From NCBI RefSeq assembly GCF_026420145.1, contig NZ_JAPMLV010000011.1, forward strand, positions 19,330 through 83,329: a stretch of DNA of 64,000 nucleotides, in the 5' to 3' direction. The stretch's first letter is position 1; each line of letters starts with the position of its first letter. The stretch is from Enterobacter pseudoroggenkampii. Its GTDB lineage: Bacteria; Pseudomonadota; Gammaproteobacteria; Enterobacterales; Enterobacteriaceae. Under the pieces are notes generated by a model, which had not been told where the DNA came from, did not search any database, and saw only the letters and a list, made by a program, of their open reading frames with translations. Shown piece after piece: positions 53,965 to 63,990 of this stretch. A program made the translations under genes and the position numbers.

Positions 53965-55509
53965 CTAGCCTGCCAGGAAGAACCGGAACGCCGGGTTATG
54001 GGTTTCGTCGTGACACTCATAGCCCAGCTCGTTCAGCCGCGTTTCGAAATCCGGCTCGTGCTCGCCCAGTTCAAACGCCGCCAGCACGCGCCCGTAGTCG
54101 GTGCCGTGGCTGCGGTAGTGGAACAGAGAGATGTTCCAGTGCGTGCCCAGCGTGTGCAGGAACTTGAGCAGCGCGCCCGGCGATTCCGGGAACTCGAAGC
54201 TGAACAGACGTTCCCTGAGCGGCTTCGATGGACGCCCGCCAACCATGTAGCGCACGTGCAGCTTCGCCATCTCGTCGTCAGAGAGATCGACCACGCTGTA
54301 GCCGCCCTCATGCAGCAGGTTGAGGATCTCTTTGCGCTCCTCCACGCCACGGCTCAGGCGCACGCCGACAAAAATACAGGCGTCTTTGGCATCGGCAAAA
54401 CGGTAGTTAAATTCCGTCACAGAACGACCGCCCAGCAGCTGACAGAACTTCAGGAAGCTGCCCTTCTCTTCCGGGATGGTCACCGCCAGCAGTGCTTCAC
54501 GCTGTTCGCCCAGTTCGCAGCGCTCGGAAACGTAGCGCAGACCGTGGAAGTTCACGTTGGCACCAGACAGCACGTGCGCCAGACGTTCGCCGCGAATATT
54601 GTGCTGCGCGATGTATTTTTTCATCCCTGCCAGCGCCAGCGCGCCGGAAGGTTCCGCCACCGCGCGCACATCCTCGAACAGATCTTTCATCGCCGCGCAG
54701 ATGGCATCGCTATCCACCGTGACGATATCGTCGAGATATTCCTGGCACAGGCGGAAGGTTTCATCCCCAATGCGCTTCACCGCCACGCCCTCGGCAAACA
54801 GCCCGACGCGCGGCAGATCTACCGGGTGACCCGCATCCAGCGCCGCTTTCAGGCAGGCAGAGTCTTCCGCTTCAACGGCGATGACTTTAATCTGCGGCAT
54901 CAGCTGTTTGATCAGCACCGCCACGCCCGCAGCCAGGCCACCGCCGCCGACCGGCACAAACACGCGATCGAGATGGGCATCCTGCTGCAGCAGTTCAAGC
55001 GCCAGCGTCCCCTGCCCGGCAATCACCATTGGGTGGTCGAACGGCGGCACCCAGGTGAAACCCTGCTGCTGCGCCAGCTCGATCGCTTTGGCTTTTGCTT
55101 CGTCGAAGTTAGCCCCGTGGAGCAGCACTTCGCCGCCGAAACCTCGCACCGCATCGACTTTGATGTCCGCGGTTGCGACCGGCATCACGATCAGCGCTTT
55201 CAGCCCCAGACGGGCAGACGAGAACGCAACGCCCTGGGCGTGGTTGCCCGCCGAGGCGGTAATCACGCCGCGCGCTTTCTGCTCGTCGGTCAGCCCGGCC
55301 ATCATCGCGTAGGCGCCGCGCAGCTTGAAGCTGTGCACCGGCTGACGGTCTTCGCGCTTGACCAGGATCACGTTGTCGAGGCGCGAAGAGAGTTTTTCCA
55401 TTTTCTGCAGGGGCGTAACCTGCACGGCTTCATAGACCGGCGCGCGCAGCACCGCTCTCAGGTATTCCGCCCCCTCGGGGGCGGCGGATAAGGGTTGTGA
55501 CTCGGCCAT
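53965..55509 (-). CDS. ilvA: Threonine deaminase (biosynthetic)
   Basis: A 514-residue PLP enzyme that deaminates threonine to 2-oxobutyrate, the first committed step to isoleucine, with feedback inhibition by isoleucine. The PLP Lys lies in HSFKLRGAY (about residue 62), and the phosphate-binding glycines are in VPVGGGGLAAGVA. The C-terminal third contains two ACT-like regulatory repeats. I chose the second ATG (55509), giving the E. coli length; the first overlaps the ilvD stop (TAATG). It is the last gene of the ilv operon. Confidence 0.97.
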   Translation of the reverse strand: MAESQPLSAAPEGAEYLRAVLRAPVYEAVQVTPLQKMEKLSSRLDNVILVKREDRQPVHSFKLRGAYAMMAGLTDEQKARGVITASAGNHAQGVAFSSARLGLKALIVMPVATADIKVDAVRGFGGEVLLHGANFDEAKAKAIELAQQQGFTWVPPFDHPMVIAGQGTLALELLQQDAHLDRVFVPVGGGGLAAGVAVLIKQLMPQIKVIAVEAEDSACLKAALDAGHPVDLPRVGLFAEGVAVKRIGDETFRLCQEYLDDIVTVDSDAICAAMKDLFEDVRAVAEPSGALALAGMKKYIAQHNIRGERLAHVLSGANVNFHGLRYVSERCELGEQREALLAVTIPEEKGSFLKFCQLLGGRSVTEFNYRFADAKDACIFVGVRLSRGVEERKEILNLLHEGGYSVVDLSDDEMAKLHVRYMVGGRPSKPLRERLFSFEFPESPGALLKFLHTLGTHWNISLFHYRSHGTDYGRVLAAFELGEHEPDFETRLNELGYECHDETHNPAFRFFLAG

Positions 55510-55511
55510 CA

Positions 55512-57362
55512 TTAGCCCCCAAGTTTCGATTTATCGCGCACCGCGCCTTTATCTGCACTGGTGGCAAGGCTCGCGTAGGCGCGCAGGGCGAAGGAGACTT
55601 CGCGCTGGCGGTCTTTCGGCGTCCAGGCTTTGTCGCCGCGGGCTTCCTGCGCTTCACGACGGGCCGCAATTTCCTGGTCGCTCAGCTTGAGCTGAATGCC
55701 GCGATTCGGAATGTCGATTTCGATCAGGTCGCCGTCTTCGATGATGGCGATGTTGCCGCCGCTTGCCGCTTCCGGCGAAACGTGACCGATAGAGAGGCCG
55801 GAGGTGCCGCCGGAGAAACGTCCGTCGGTGATCAGCGCGCAGGCTTTACCGAGGCCCATCGATTTCAGAAAGGTGGTTGGGTAGAGCATCTCCTGCATGC
55901 CCGGGCCGCCTTTCGGCCCTTCATAACGGATGACAACCACGTCGCCTTCCACCACTTTGCCGCCGAGGATGGCGTCTACCGCTTCATCCTGGCTTTCGTA
56001 CACTTTCGCCGGGCCGGTGAATTTCAGGATGCTGTCGTCCACGCCAGCGGTCTTCACGATGCAGCCGTTTTCCGCAAAGTTACCGTACAGCACGGCCAGG
56101 CCGCCGTCTTTGCTGTAGGCGTGTTCCAGCGAGCGGATGCAGCCTTCGGCGCGGTCATCGTCCAGGGTGTCCCAGCGACAGTCCTGCGAGAATGCCTGGG
56201 TGGTGCGAATACCGGCAGGACCCGCGCGGAACATTTTTTTCACCGCGTCGTCTTTGGTCAGCATCACGTCGTACTGGTCCAACGATTCCGGCAACGTCAG
56301 GCCGAGGACGTTTTTCACGTCTCGGTTCAGCAGCCCGGCGCGATCCAGCTCGCCGAGGATACCGATGACGCCACCGGCACGGTGCACGTCTTCCATGTGG
56401 TACTTCTGCGTACTCGGCGCGACCTTACACAGCTGCGGCACTTTACGGGACAGCTTGTCGATGTCGCTCATGGTGAAGTCGATTTCGGCTTCCTGCGCGG
56501 CGGCCAGCAGGTGCAGAACGGTGTTGGTGGAACCGCCCATGGCGATATCCAGCGTCATGGCGTTCTCGAACGCCGCTTTGCTGGCGATGCTGCGCGGCAG
56601 CGCGCTGGCGTCGTCCTGCTCGTAGTAGCGTTTGGTCAGCTCAACGATACGTTTACCGGCATTGAGGAACAGCTGCTTACGGTCGGCGTGGGTCGCCAGC
56701 AGCGAGCCGTTGCCCGGCTGAGAAAGGCCCAGCGCTTCGGTCAGGCAGTTCATGGAGTTCGCCGTGAACATCCCGGAACAGGAGCCGCAGGTCGGACACG
56801 CGGAGCGTTCCACCTGGTCGCTCTGCTCGTCAGAGACTTTCGGGTCCGCGCCCTGGATCATCGCATCGACCAGGTCGAGCTTGATGATTTTGTCGGAGAG
56901 CTTGGTTTTCCCCGCTTCCATTGGGCCACCGGAGACGAAGATCACCGGAATATTCAGGCGCAGGGAGGCCATCAGCATCCCCGGGGTGATTTTGTCGCAG
57001 TTGGAGATACAGACCATTGCATCGGCGCAGTGGGCGTTAACCATGTACTCCACCGAGTCGGCGATCAGCTCGCGCGACGGCAGTGAATAGAGCATGCCCC
57101 CGTGCCCCATCGCGATACCGTCATCCACCGCAATGGTGTTGAACTCTTTCGCCACGCCGCCGGAGGCCTCGATTTGCTCGGCAACCAGCTTACCCAGATC
57201 GCGCAGGTGAACGTGGCCCGGAACGAACTGGGTGAAGGAGTTCACCACGGCGATAATCGGCTTACCGAAATCGGCGTCGGTCATTCCGGTGGCGCGCCAC
57301 AGTGCGCGGGCACCCGCCATGTTACGGCCATGGGTGGTGGTGGCTGAACGATACTTAGGCAT
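55512..57362 (-). CDS. ilvD: Dihydroxy-acid dehydratase
   Basis: A 616-residue iron-sulfur dehydratase that makes the 2-oxo acids of valine and isoleucine. The cluster cysteines are visible in [11 protein letters not shown] and [12 protein letters not shown]. The enzyme is oxygen-sensitive in the E. coli form. Its stop overlaps the first ATG of ilvA, and ilvE lies 60 bp upstream. Confidence 0.98.
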   Translation of the reverse strand: MPKYRSATTTHGRNMAGARALWRATGMTDADFGKPIIAVVNSFTQFVPGHVHLRDLGKLVAEQIEASGGVAKEFNTIAVDDGIAMGHGGMLYSLPSRELIADSVEYMVNAHCADAMVCISNCDKITPGMLMASLRLNIPVIFVSGGPMEAGKTKLSDKIIKLDLVDAMIQGADPKVSDEQSDQVERSACPTCGSCSGMFTANSMNCLTEALGLSQPGNGSLLATHADRKQLFLNAGKRIVELTKRYYEQDDASALPRSIASKAAFENAMTLDIAMGGSTNTVLHLLAAAQEAEIDFTMSDIDKLSRKVPQLCKVAPSTQKYHMEDVHRAGGVIGILGELDRAGLLNRDVKNVLGLTLPESLDQYDVMLTKDDAVKKMFRAGPAGIRTTQAFSQDCRWDTLDDDRAEGCIRSLEHAYSKDGGLAVLYGNFAENGCIVKTAGVDDSILKFTGPAKVYESQDEAVDAILGGKVVEGDVVVIRYEGPKGGPGMQEMLYPTTFLKSMGLGKACALITDGRFSGGTSGLSIGHVSPEAASGGNIAIIEDGDLIEIDIPNRGIQLKLSDQEIAARREAQEARGDKAWTPKDRQREVSFALRAYASLATSADKGAVRDKSKLGG

Positions 57363-57422
57363 GCTTTATTTACTCCCGTCTGACTATGTAATGGGACGGT
57401 GCGTGCCGTCCCAAATTTATAC

Positions 57423-58352
57423 TTAGTGATTAACCTGATCCAACCAGCCGTATTTATCTTCTGTTTCGCCGGTGAAGAGGCCAAAGAACGCTTGCTGAAT
57501 GCGTTTGGTGACCGGGCCACAGCGGCCTTCGCCCACCTGGATACCGTCTACGCTGCGCACCGGCGTGATTTCAGCCGCGGTACCGGACATAAAGACTTCA
57601 TCGGCCAGATACAGGGATTCGCGAGACAGCACCTGCTCGCGCACTTCGATACCCAGATCTTTCGCCAGCTTGATGATGGCGTCACGGGTGATGCCCGGCA
57701 GCGCGGACGAGGTGAATGGCGGCGTAAACAGGATGCCGTCTTTCACTTCAAACAGGTTTTCACCCGCACCTTCTGAGATGTAGCCGTTTACGTCCAGGGC
57801 GATACCTTCCTGATAGCCGTGACGGCGCGCTTCGCTACCTACCAGCAGTGAAGAGAGGTAGTTACCGCCCGCTTTCGCGGCGGTCGGGATGGTGTTTGGC
57901 GCAACGCGGTTCCAGGAAGAGACCATTGCGTCGATCCCCTGCTCCAGGGCTTCAGCACCCAGGTAGGCACCCCATGGGAACGCGGCAATGATCACATCCG
58001 TGGTATAGCCAGCGGGCGGGTTCACGCCCATACCGACGTCGCCCACAAACACCAGCGGGCGAATATAGGCGCTGGTCAGGTTGTTCTTGCGAATCACGTC
58101 GCGACAGGCTTCCATCAGCTCGTCGACGCTCTGGGAAACCGGGAAACGATAAATTTTGGCTGAGTCATGCAGACGCTGCATGTGTTCGCGATGGCGGAAC
58201 ACCACTGGCCCTTTGTGGGAATCGTAGCAGCGGATGCCTTCAAATACGGAGGTACCGTAGTGCAGCGCGTGGGACATCACATGGACCTTCGCGTCCTCCC
58301 AGCGAACCATCTCACCGTTGAACCAAATGTAATCAGCTTTTTTTGTCGTCAT
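57423..58352 (-). CDS. ilvE: Branched-chain amino acid aminotransferase
   Basis: A 309-residue class IV aminotransferase for the last step of valine, isoleucine and leucine synthesis. The PLP Lys lies in TAAKAGGNYLSS (about residue 160). The class IV signature GYISEGAGENLFEVKDGIL follows. An 18-bp gap separates it from ilvM. Confidence 0.98.
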   Translation of the reverse strand: MTTKKADYIWFNGEMVRWEDAKVHVMSHALHYGTSVFEGIRCYDSHKGPVVFRHREHMQRLHDSAKIYRFPVSQSVDELMEACRDVIRKNNLTSAYIRPLVFVGDVGMGVNPPAGYTTDVIIAAFPWGAYLGAEALEQGIDAMVSSWNRVAPNTIPTAAKAGGNYLSSLLVGSEARRHGYQEGIALDVNGYISEGAGENLFEVKDGILFTPPFTSSALPGITRDAIIKLAKDLGIEVREQVLSRESLYLADEVFMSGTAAEITPVRSVDGIQVGEGRCGPVTKRIQQAFFGLFTGETEDKYGWLDQVNH

Positions 58353-58370
58353 TTTTTCGTCCTGTCACGC

Positions 58371-58634
58371 TTAAGCGCGGATTTGTTGTGATGTGGTTGT
58401 GCTCTGGCAGATGGCAACATGGGCAACGTCTACCAGCTTTGATAACTGACTAAACAGTAAGTCGACCGACCGCGGGCTGGCAACGGTTAATTCGATACTG
58501 ATGTTTTGGGCGTCAGTGGCCGTCTCCATATTCATAGAGCAAATCTGAAAACCACGATGACGCACCACACGCAAAACGCGCTCTAAGGTTTCCGGGTTGA
58601 AGCGAGCCTGTACGGCGACCTGATGCTGCATCAT
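58371..58634 (-). CDS. ilvM: Acetolactate synthase II small subunit
   Basis: An 87-residue ACT-domain protein, the regulatory subunit of acetohydroxyacid synthase II. This isozyme is valine-resistant. It overlaps the ilvG stop by 4 bp (ATGA), so the two subunits are co-translated. Confidence 0.97.
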   Translation of the reverse strand: MMQHQVAVQARFNPETLERVLRVVRHRGFQICSMNMETATDAQNISIELTVASPRSVDLLFSQLSKLVDVAHVAICQSTTTSQQIRA

Positions 58635-60277
58635 GATAATTTCTCCATCATTTGTGAGTTACTGGCACCAGGCGGTACCAGCGGCCAGACGTTCTCGAGT
58701 TCATCGATTGAGACATGAAGCAGGTAAGGCCCCTCGCTGTTCAGCATGGTGTCGAGCGCCGCTTCAACCTGATCTTTACGGGTGATGTGCTGACCAGGGA
58801 TGCCAAAGGCGCTGGCCAGCGTGAGGAAATCGGGGTTATCGGTGAGCGTCGTTTCGCTGTAGCGCTCCTGGAAGAACAGCTGTTGCCACTGACGAACCAT
58901 CCCTAAACGCTGGTTGTCGAGCAAGACGATTTTCAGCGGCAACTGCTTGCGCTTAACGGTGCCGAGCTCCTGAACGTTCATCATGAAGGAGCCGTCACCG
59001 GAGATACAGATAACGGTATCGTTCGGGCGGGCAACCTGTGCGCCAACGGCGGCTGGCAGACCGAAGCCCATCGTCCCTAACCCGCTGGAGGTGATGAAGT
59101 TTTCCGGGCGGGTGTAGGTCATGTGCTGCGCGGACCACATCTGGTGCTGGCCTACGTCGGTGGTGACGACGCTGTCAGCCGGTTTACGGTCGGACAACTG
59201 CTTCAACAGCAGCGGCGCGTAGATGGCCTCGCCGGGGTGGTCGTAACGCCAGGCGTGCTCGGCGCGCATGTCTGCGGTGTGCTGACGCCATGCATTGATA
59301 TCCAGCGGCTGCTGCAATGCCGGTAACAGCGCGTTGAGATCGCCCTGGAGGGCAACGTGCGCCTGACGCAGCTTGTTCATCTCCGCCGGGTCGATATCCA
59401 TATGGATCACTTTGGCGTTCGGCGCAAAGGTATTCAGCTTGCCGGTGACGCGGTCGTCAAAACGGGCCCCTACGGCGATGAGCAGATCGCACGCCTGCAC
59501 CGCCAGGTTTGCCGCTTTGGTGCCGTGCATCCCCAGCATGCCCAGATAGTAGGGGTAATCCGCGTCGACAGCACCGAGACCTTTCAGCGTGCAGGTCGCT
59601 GGCATCTGCGTTGTTGCGATAAATTCGCGCAGGGCTGGGACGGCCTGCGCCATGCCGACGCCACCGCCGACGTACAGCATCGGCTGTTTCGCCTGCGCCA
59701 GCATCTGACGGGCCTCTTCAACTTCCGCATCCGGAAACGCATTGTCGCTTTCAACGGTTGAGAAGTGCGGTTCCAAATCGCCGAATGCCACCTGGATATC
59801 TTTCGGGATATCGACCAGAACCGGACCAGGACGGCCTGAGTTTGCCACTTCGAACGCTTCTGCCATTACGCGCGGCAGCTCTTCCAGAGACTGGACGAGG
59901 AAGCTGTGTTTGGTGCAGGCCAGCGATAAACCGAGGACGTCGACTTCCTGGAAAGCGTCGGTACCGATGAACGGAGACGCCACCTGCCCGGTGATGGCGA
60001 CAACGGGAACGGAATCCAACAGCGCGTCAGCCAGGCCGGTGATGAGGTTAGTTGCGCCCGGGCCTGACGTCGCCATACACACGCCCGTTTTACCTGTCGC
60101 GCGGGCATAGCCGATGGCTGCCATCGCTGCGCCCTGCTCGTGTCGGCACAAGAGATGTTCCACGCCGCCGTCATACAGTGCATCGTAAATCGGCATAATT
60201 GCGCCACCCGGATAACCGAATACTGTCTCGACTCCCTGCGCGCGCAACGCATGTACTACCCACTGTGCCCCATTCAT
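58631..60277 (-). CDS. ilvG: Acetolactate synthase II large subunit (intact)
   Basis: A 548-residue TPP- and FAD-dependent enzyme that condenses pyruvate with pyruvate or 2-oxobutyrate. The catalytic Glu lies in [11 protein letters not shown] (about residue 47). The TPP motif runs from GDGSFMMN to [10 protein letters not shown]. The reading frame is open throughout, unlike E. coli K-12, where a frameshift inactivates ilvG and makes the strain valine-sensitive. This strain should therefore have the valine-resistant isozyme. Confidence 0.98.
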   Translation of the reverse strand: MNGAQWVVHALRAQGVETVFGYPGGAIMPIYDALYDGGVEHLLCRHEQGAAMAAIGYARATGKTGVCMATSGPGATNLITGLADALLDSVPVVAITGQVASPFIGTDAFQEVDVLGLSLACTKHSFLVQSLEELPRVMAEAFEVANSGRPGPVLVDIPKDIQVAFGDLEPHFSTVESDNAFPDAEVEEARQMLAQAKQPMLYVGGGVGMAQAVPALREFIATTQMPATCTLKGLGAVDADYPYYLGMLGMHGTKAANLAVQACDLLIAVGARFDDRVTGKLNTFAPNAKVIHMDIDPAEMNKLRQAHVALQGDLNALLPALQQPLDINAWRQHTADMRAEHAWRYDHPGEAIYAPLLLKQLSDRKPADSVVTTDVGQHQMWSAQHMTYTRPENFITSSGLGTMGFGLPAAVGAQVARPNDTVICISGDGSFMMNVQELGTVKRKQLPLKIVLLDNQRLGMVRQWQQLFFQERYSETTLTDNPDFLTLASAFGIPGQHITRKDQVEAALDTMLNSEGPYLLHVSIDELENVWPLVPPGASNSQMMEKLS

Positions 60278-60279
60278 AG

Positions 60280-60330
60280 TTAGTTCCCCGTCATAAATCG
60301 GGAGAAACAGAATTTTGTGCTAGTCGTCAT
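60280..60330 (-). CDS. ilvX: Small protein IlvX
   Basis: A 16-residue ORF between the attenuator and ilvG. Its sequence contains STKFCFSRF and ends TGN, differing from E. coli IlvX (ending FSRFRTGN) at only a few positions. GAGGAG stands 6-7 bp before the ATG. The stop codon is 2 bp from the ilvG start, so translation may be coupled. Its function is unknown. Confidence 0.8.
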   Translation of the reverse strand: MTTSTKFCFSRFMTGN

Positions 60331-60361
60331 GCTCTGCTCCTCATTTGCGTTTTTTAGTCAT

Positions 60362-60393
60362 AAAAAAACCCCCGGACCTTTCGGTGCGGGGGT
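60362..60393 (-). terminator. ilv attenuator terminator
   Basis: On the minus strand ACCCCCGCACC and the matching GGTCCGGGGGT arm form a GC-rich hairpin, imperfect at one pair, followed by seven Ts, between ilvL and ilvX. It ends transcription when charged Ile, Val and Leu tRNAs let the ribosome finish ilvL quickly. Confidence 0.93.
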
Positions 60394-60416
60394 CTTAGTT
60401 CGTTAAGGCTTGATTT

Positions 60417-60515
60417 CTAAGCCTTTCCTCGTCCAAGTGCAGCCCCGCACGGTGGGATAATAATCACCACCACGCTAATCACGACCAGGCTAATCACTCG
60501 TAGAAGGGCTGTCAT
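60417..60515 (-). CDS. ilvL: ilvGMEDA leader peptide
   Basis: A 32-residue leader peptide (begins MTALLRVISLVVISVVVI) with 4 Leu, 5 Ile and 6 Val codons, identical to the E. coli leader as I recall it. Stalling at these codons prevents terminator formation. It is the first ORF of the ilvL-X-G-M-E-D-A transcript. Confidence 0.95.
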   Translation of the reverse strand: MTALLRVISLVVISVVVIIIPPCGAALGRGKA

Positions 60516-60856
60516 TTTCAGTTCTTTTTGCATCTTGTTCGAAGGAATACCTAAAGAGTTATCACAGTTTTTAAATCAAACACAAGATTTATTTATGACG
60601 GATTTGGTTAGTCCGCGAATCATATTTCTTAAAAGCGTTGTTTTATATACGGAAATTAGAAAATGAATATTTTTCATTTTTTTACTGTGGCGCTAACCGT
60701 CAGAACAGGATTTTTTACGTTCTGCGAGGAGGTTTCCACGATTATGAGATTGTTGCAATACACCATTAAAATCCCTGAACAAGCGGCGTAAATTCACGAA
60801 ATGGCGCTAAAAAAATATAACGAGCACTGACATAGTCACACCAGGAGGTAGTGCAA
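60516..60856. promoter_or_regulatory. AT-rich divergent region between ilvL and yifB
   Basis: This 341-bp stretch has no gene that I can support. It holds the ilvGMEDA promoter on the minus strand and the yifB promoter on the plus strand. An AT-rich inverted repeat, AAAATGAA-N5-TTCATTTT, lies at 60660-60680. The E. coli counterpart includes an IHF-bound upstream activating region, but I cannot place an IHF site with confidence here. Confidence 0.5.
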
Positions 60857-62377
60857 ATGTCACTGTCAGTTGTTTATACGCGTGCGGCTCTCGGGGTAAA
60901 GGCACCGCTTGTTTCCGTAGAGGTGCATTTAAGTAATGGGCTGCCCGGACTCACGCTTGTCGGGTTACCTGAAACGACGGTTAAAGAGGCCAGGGATCGA
61001 GTCCGCAGCGCAATAATAAATAGCGGTTATGCCTTCCCCGCGAAGAAGATCACCATCAACCTTGCTCCTGCCGATCTGCCTAAAGAGGGGGGACGATACG
61101 ATTTACCTATCGCAATTGCCCTTCTCGCGGCTTCTGAGCAGCTTAATACGACACGGCTAGGCTCGTATGAGTTCGTTGGCGAACTCGCGCTTACAGGCGC
61201 GTTAAGAGGCGTTCCCGGGGCGATATCGGGAGCGCTGGAAGCCATACGTGCAGGGCGGCAAATCATTGTGGCCAATGAAAACGCATCAGAAGTGAGTCTT
61301 ATCGCGGAAAAAGGATGCCTCATCGCGGGGCATTTACAGGAAGTTTGTGCATGGCTGGAAGGGCGACATGAACTGTCCGAGCCGGAGGAGTGTGATGATG
61401 TTATAGCGGATGCTCCAGAGGATCTCAGCGAGATTATGGGGCAGGAACAAGGGAAACGGGCGCTGGAGATTACGGCTGCAGGGGGACACAATCTTCTGTT
61501 AATTGGTCCGCCGGGTACGGGTAAAACCATGTTGGCGAGCAGATTGAGTGGGTTGCTTCCACCGCTCAATAATCATGAAGCGCTGGAAAGTGCCGCCATA
61601 TACAGCCTCATCAGTTCTGCATCGTTGCAAAAGCAGTGGCGCCGTCGCCCTTTTCGATCCCCGCATCATAGCGCTTCACTGACGGCAATGGTCGGCGGTG
61701 GGTCTATCCCCGGGCCGGGTGAGATCTCGCTGGCACACAATGGCATTCTGTTTCTTGATGAATTGCCGGAGTTTGAGCGCCGCGTGCTGGATGCACTGCG
61801 GGAGCCCATTGAATCCGGCGAGATACATATCTCACGCACGCGGGCCAAAATAAGCTATCCCGCGCAGTTTCAGCTGGTCGCCGCGATGAACCCCAGCCCG
61901 ACGGGCCACTACCAGGGCAACCATAACCGCTGTACGCCAGAGCAGACATTGCGCTATCTCGGTAAGTTATCCGGCCCGTTCCTCGACCGTTTCGATTTAT
62001 CTCTCGAAATCCCGCTTCCTCCACCGGGCCTGCTCAGGCAAACGGGCATCACGGGTGAAAGCTCAGCAGAGGTACGCGAGCGGGTGATTGCAGCCCAGAA
62101 GCGGCAGTACGCCCGTCAGAACAGGCTAAATGCGCGGCTGGATAATGCCGGGATCCGGCAGTTTTGTTCTCTTAACATTGAGGATGCGGGATGGCTGGAG
62201 GAGACGTTGACGCGGTTCGGGCTATCCATACGTGCGTGGCAGCGTTTGTTGAAAGTGGCCAGAACCATTGCTGACGTGGAGGGGTGCACTGACATTGAGA
62301 GGAAACATTTGCAGGAGGCGCTGAGCTATCGCGCTATCGATCGTTTGCTGCTGCATCTGCAGAAGTTGCTGGCATAA
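60857..62377 (+). CDS. yifB: ComM/YifB-family Mg-chelatase-like AAA+ ATPase
   Basis: A 506-residue AAA+ protein of the ComM/YifB family, a hexameric helicase that promotes branch migration in natural transformation in Haemophilus and Vibrio. The N-terminal Lon-protease-like domain spans about residues 1-170. Walker A is GPPGTGKT and Walker B is ILFLDELPEF. The C-terminal helical domain contains YRAIDRLL. The ATG at 60857 follows AGGAGG by 8 bp and is preferred to the GTG at 60851. In non-competent enterobacteria the role is uncertain. Confidence 0.95.
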   Translation: MSLSVVYTRAALGVKAPLVSVEVHLSNGLPGLTLVGLPETTVKEARDRVRSAIINSGYAFPAKKITINLAPADLPKEGGRYDLPIAIALLAASEQLNTTRLGSYEFVGELALTGALRGVPGAISGALEAIRAGRQIIVANENASEVSLIAEKGCLIAGHLQEVCAWLEGRHELSEPEECDDVIADAPEDLSEIMGQEQGKRALEITAAGGHNLLLIGPPGTGKTMLASRLSGLLPPLNNHEALESAAIYSLISSASLQKQWRRRPFRSPHHSASLTAMVGGGSIPGPGEISLAHNGILFLDELPEFERRVLDALREPIESGEIHISRTRAKISYPAQFQLVAAMNPSPTGHYQGNHNRCTPEQTLRYLGKLSGPFLDRFDLSLEIPLPPPGLLRQTGITGESSAEVRERVIAAQKRQYARQNRLNARLDNAGIRQFCSLNIEDAGWLEETLTRFGLSIRAWQRLLKVARTIADVEGCTDIERKHLQEALSYRAIDRLLLHLQKLLA

Positions 62378-62400
62378 AAAAGGGGCCGTAGCCCCTTCTT
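62376..62400. terminator. Bidirectional terminator between yifB and maoP
   Basis: AGGGGC-CGTA-GCCCCT is flanked by a run of As on the left, giving Ts on the minus strand, and TCTT on the right. It serves the convergent yifB and maoP transcripts. Confidence 0.75.
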
Positions 62401-62406
62401 ATCATC

Positions 62407-62745
62407 TTAGTCATCAGACTCGGTGTAGTCTTCTGCACCTTCCATCTGCGGCTTACCGCCAGACAGCGTATGGAAGCGCTTTGGACGCTTAATGCGCGCC
62501 ATGTACTTGATCCACACACGTTCCGCTTCAGACTGCGGCTCACGCTCACCACGGCAAACAGAAACAAACTGTTTTTCGTCTTCGGTTGCAGGTTCACGCT
62601 TACCCAGATCCAGCTCGTTAAAGGCATAACCATGGCGCTCAAGCAGTTGAGCTTCTTTGATGGTGAAATCGCCGTGACGAGAGAACCCGCGCGGATAATG
62701 TTTATTGTCGAAAAAACGATTAGTCGTCGTAAAGCTTTCCGCCAT
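62407..62745 (-). CDS. maoP: Macrodomain Ori organisation protein MaoP
   Basis: A 112-residue protein (formerly YifE), nearly identical to E. coli MaoP, which acts with the maoS site to organise the Ori macrodomain. It has no catalytic motif. The acidic C-terminus is DYTESDD. In E. coli maoS lies beside maoP; I did not identify it here. The gene is divergent from hdfR. Confidence 0.93.
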   Translation of the reverse strand: MAESFTTTNRFFDNKHYPRGFSRHGDFTIKEAQLLERHGYAFNELDLGKREPATEDEKQFVSVCRGEREPQSEAERVWIKYMARIKRPKRFHTLSGGKPQMEGAEDYTESDD

Positions 62746-62863
62746 CCTACACGCTCCTAATTCTTTGGCCGAGCTATTTATGGCGCGGAGTATTAGTTAC
62801 GCTTGACAGAGTGTAAAACAAAACATTTAAATCATAACGACAAATAATTTTGCGGAGAAAGAT

Positions 62864-63685
62864 GTGGATACGGAATTGCTTAAAACTTTCCTTGAAGTGA
62901 GCAGAACACGCCACTTTGGGCGAGCAGCTGAAGCCCTTTACCTGACGCAGTCAGCCGTCAGTTTTCGTATTCGACAGCTGGAAAATCAACTGGGTGTGAA
63001 TCTTTTTACCCGCCATCGTAACAATATTCGCTTAACGCCTGCCGGCGAGAAACTGCTGCCGTACGCTGAAACGCTTATGAATACCTGGCAGGCGGCACGC
63101 AAAGAGGTGGCACATACGTCGAGGCATAATGAGTTCTCGATAGGGGCCAGCGCTTCCCTGTGGGAATGTATGCTAAGTCAGTGGCTTACCCGGCTTTATC
63201 ATTCACACAGTCACCTGCAATTCGAAGCCAGGATTGCGCAACGGCAGTCGCTGGTTAAGCAACTTCATGAGCGCCAGCTTGATCTTCTGATCACAACCGA
63301 AGCCCCCAAGATGGACGAATTTAGCAGCCAGATTGTGGGTCAGTTTGGACTGGCGCTTTATGCCTCTGAACCTTCAATGATGAAGGCAGACCTGACCTAT
63401 TTGCGGCTGGAATGGGGGCCTGATTTTCAGCAACATGAGACGGGATTGATTGCACCTGATGATGTTCCGCAGTTAACGACCAGCTCTGCAGAGATCGCCT
63501 GTCAGCAGCTGTCCCTGTTGAAAGGTTGTACCTGGTTACCTGTTCGCTGGGCAGATACTAAAGCGGGGCTGCATACGGTGCTGGATTCCACCACGCTTAC
63601 CAGGCCGCTGTATGCGATTTGGCTGCAAAACAGTGATAAGCAATCACAGATAAAAGATCTGTTAAAAATCAATGTAATGGATTGA
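62864..63685 (+). CDS. hdfR: LysR-type regulator HdfR
   Basis: A 273-residue LysR-family regulator that represses flhDC and activates gltBD in E. coli. The N-terminal helix-turn-helix is [20 protein letters not shown]. The start is GTG at 62864, as in E. coli, preceded by GGAG. The C-terminus is a few residues shorter than in E. coli. The flanking maoP-hdfR and trpT-aspT order is conserved. Confidence 0.93.
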   Translation: MDTELLKTFLEVSRTRHFGRAAEALYLTQSAVSFRIRQLENQLGVNLFTRHRNNIRLTPAGEKLLPYAETLMNTWQAARKEVAHTSRHNEFSIGASASLWECMLSQWLTRLYHSHSHLQFEARIAQRQSLVKQLHERQLDLLITTEAPKMDEFSSQIVGQFGLALYASEPSMMKADLTYLRLEWGPDFQQHETGLIAPDDVPQLTTSSAEIACQQLSLLKGCTWLPVRWADTKAGLHTVLDSTTLTRPLYAIWLQNSDKQSQIKDLLKINVMD

Positions 63686-63690
63686 TACAT

Positions 63691-63712
63691 CAGCCAGCAG
63701 GAATGCTGGCTG
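63691..63712. terminator. Hairpin after hdfR
   Basis: CAGCCAGCA and TGCTGGCTG form a perfect 9-bp stem around GGAA, 6 bp past the hdfR stop. It lacks a T-run on the plus strand, so it may act as a weak terminator or as a 3'-end stabiliser. Confidence 0.5.
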
Positions 63713-63750
63713 AAAAATTAAGAAGAGCGTTTTCTGCAGCGTTTCAGGCA

Positions 63751-63780
63751 AAAAAAAATCCTTTGCCGAAGCAAAGGATT
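63751..63780 (-). terminator. Intrinsic terminator after trpT
   Basis: On the minus strand AATCCTTTGC-TTCG-GCAAAGGATT ends in eight Ts, 5 bp after the trpT CCA end. It would end the rRNA-tRNA transcript that enters from the right. Confidence 0.92.
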
Positions 63781-63785
63781 CTATA

Positions 63786-63861
63786 TGGCAGGGGCGGAGA
63801 GACTCGAACTCGCGACACCCGGTTTTGGAGACCGGTGCTCTACCAACTGAGCTACGCCCCT
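63786..63861 (-). tRNA. trpT: tRNA-Trp (CCA)
   Basis: A 76-nt tRNA starting AGGGGCGTAGCTCAG, with the anticodon CCA in GTCTCCAAAAC and an encoded CCA end. It matches E. coli trpT, the last gene of rrnC. Confidence 0.96.
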
Positions 63862-63876
63862 AAAGTTTTTGCCATT

Positions 63877-63899
63877 AAGCCTGCCGATAGGGCAGGCTT
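63877..63899. promoter_or_regulatory. Hairpin between aspT and trpT
   Basis: AAGCCTGCC and GGCAGGCTT form a perfect 9-bp stem with a 5-nt loop in the 52-bp gap between the two tRNAs. It is not followed by a T-run on the transcribed strand. It may guide RNase processing. Confidence 0.45.
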
Positions 63900-63913
63900 A
63901 ATGTCTTAATAAG

Positions 63914-63990
63914 TGGCGGAACGGACGGGACTCGAACCCGCGACCCCCTGCGTGACAGGCAGGTATTCTAACCGACTGAACTACCGCTCC
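63914..63990 (-). tRNA. aspT: tRNA-Asp (GUC)
   Basis: A 77-nt tRNA starting GGAGCGGTAGTTCAG, with anticodon GTC in CCTGTCACG and an encoded CCA end. In E. coli aspT and trpT are the distal genes of rrnC, so a 5S rRNA gene is expected just beyond the right edge. Confidence 0.96.

Noticed and set aside
58631..60277. Search for the K-12-type frameshift in ilvG
   Set aside because: The frame is open for all 548 codons and all motifs are in phase, so ilvG is not a pseudogene here.
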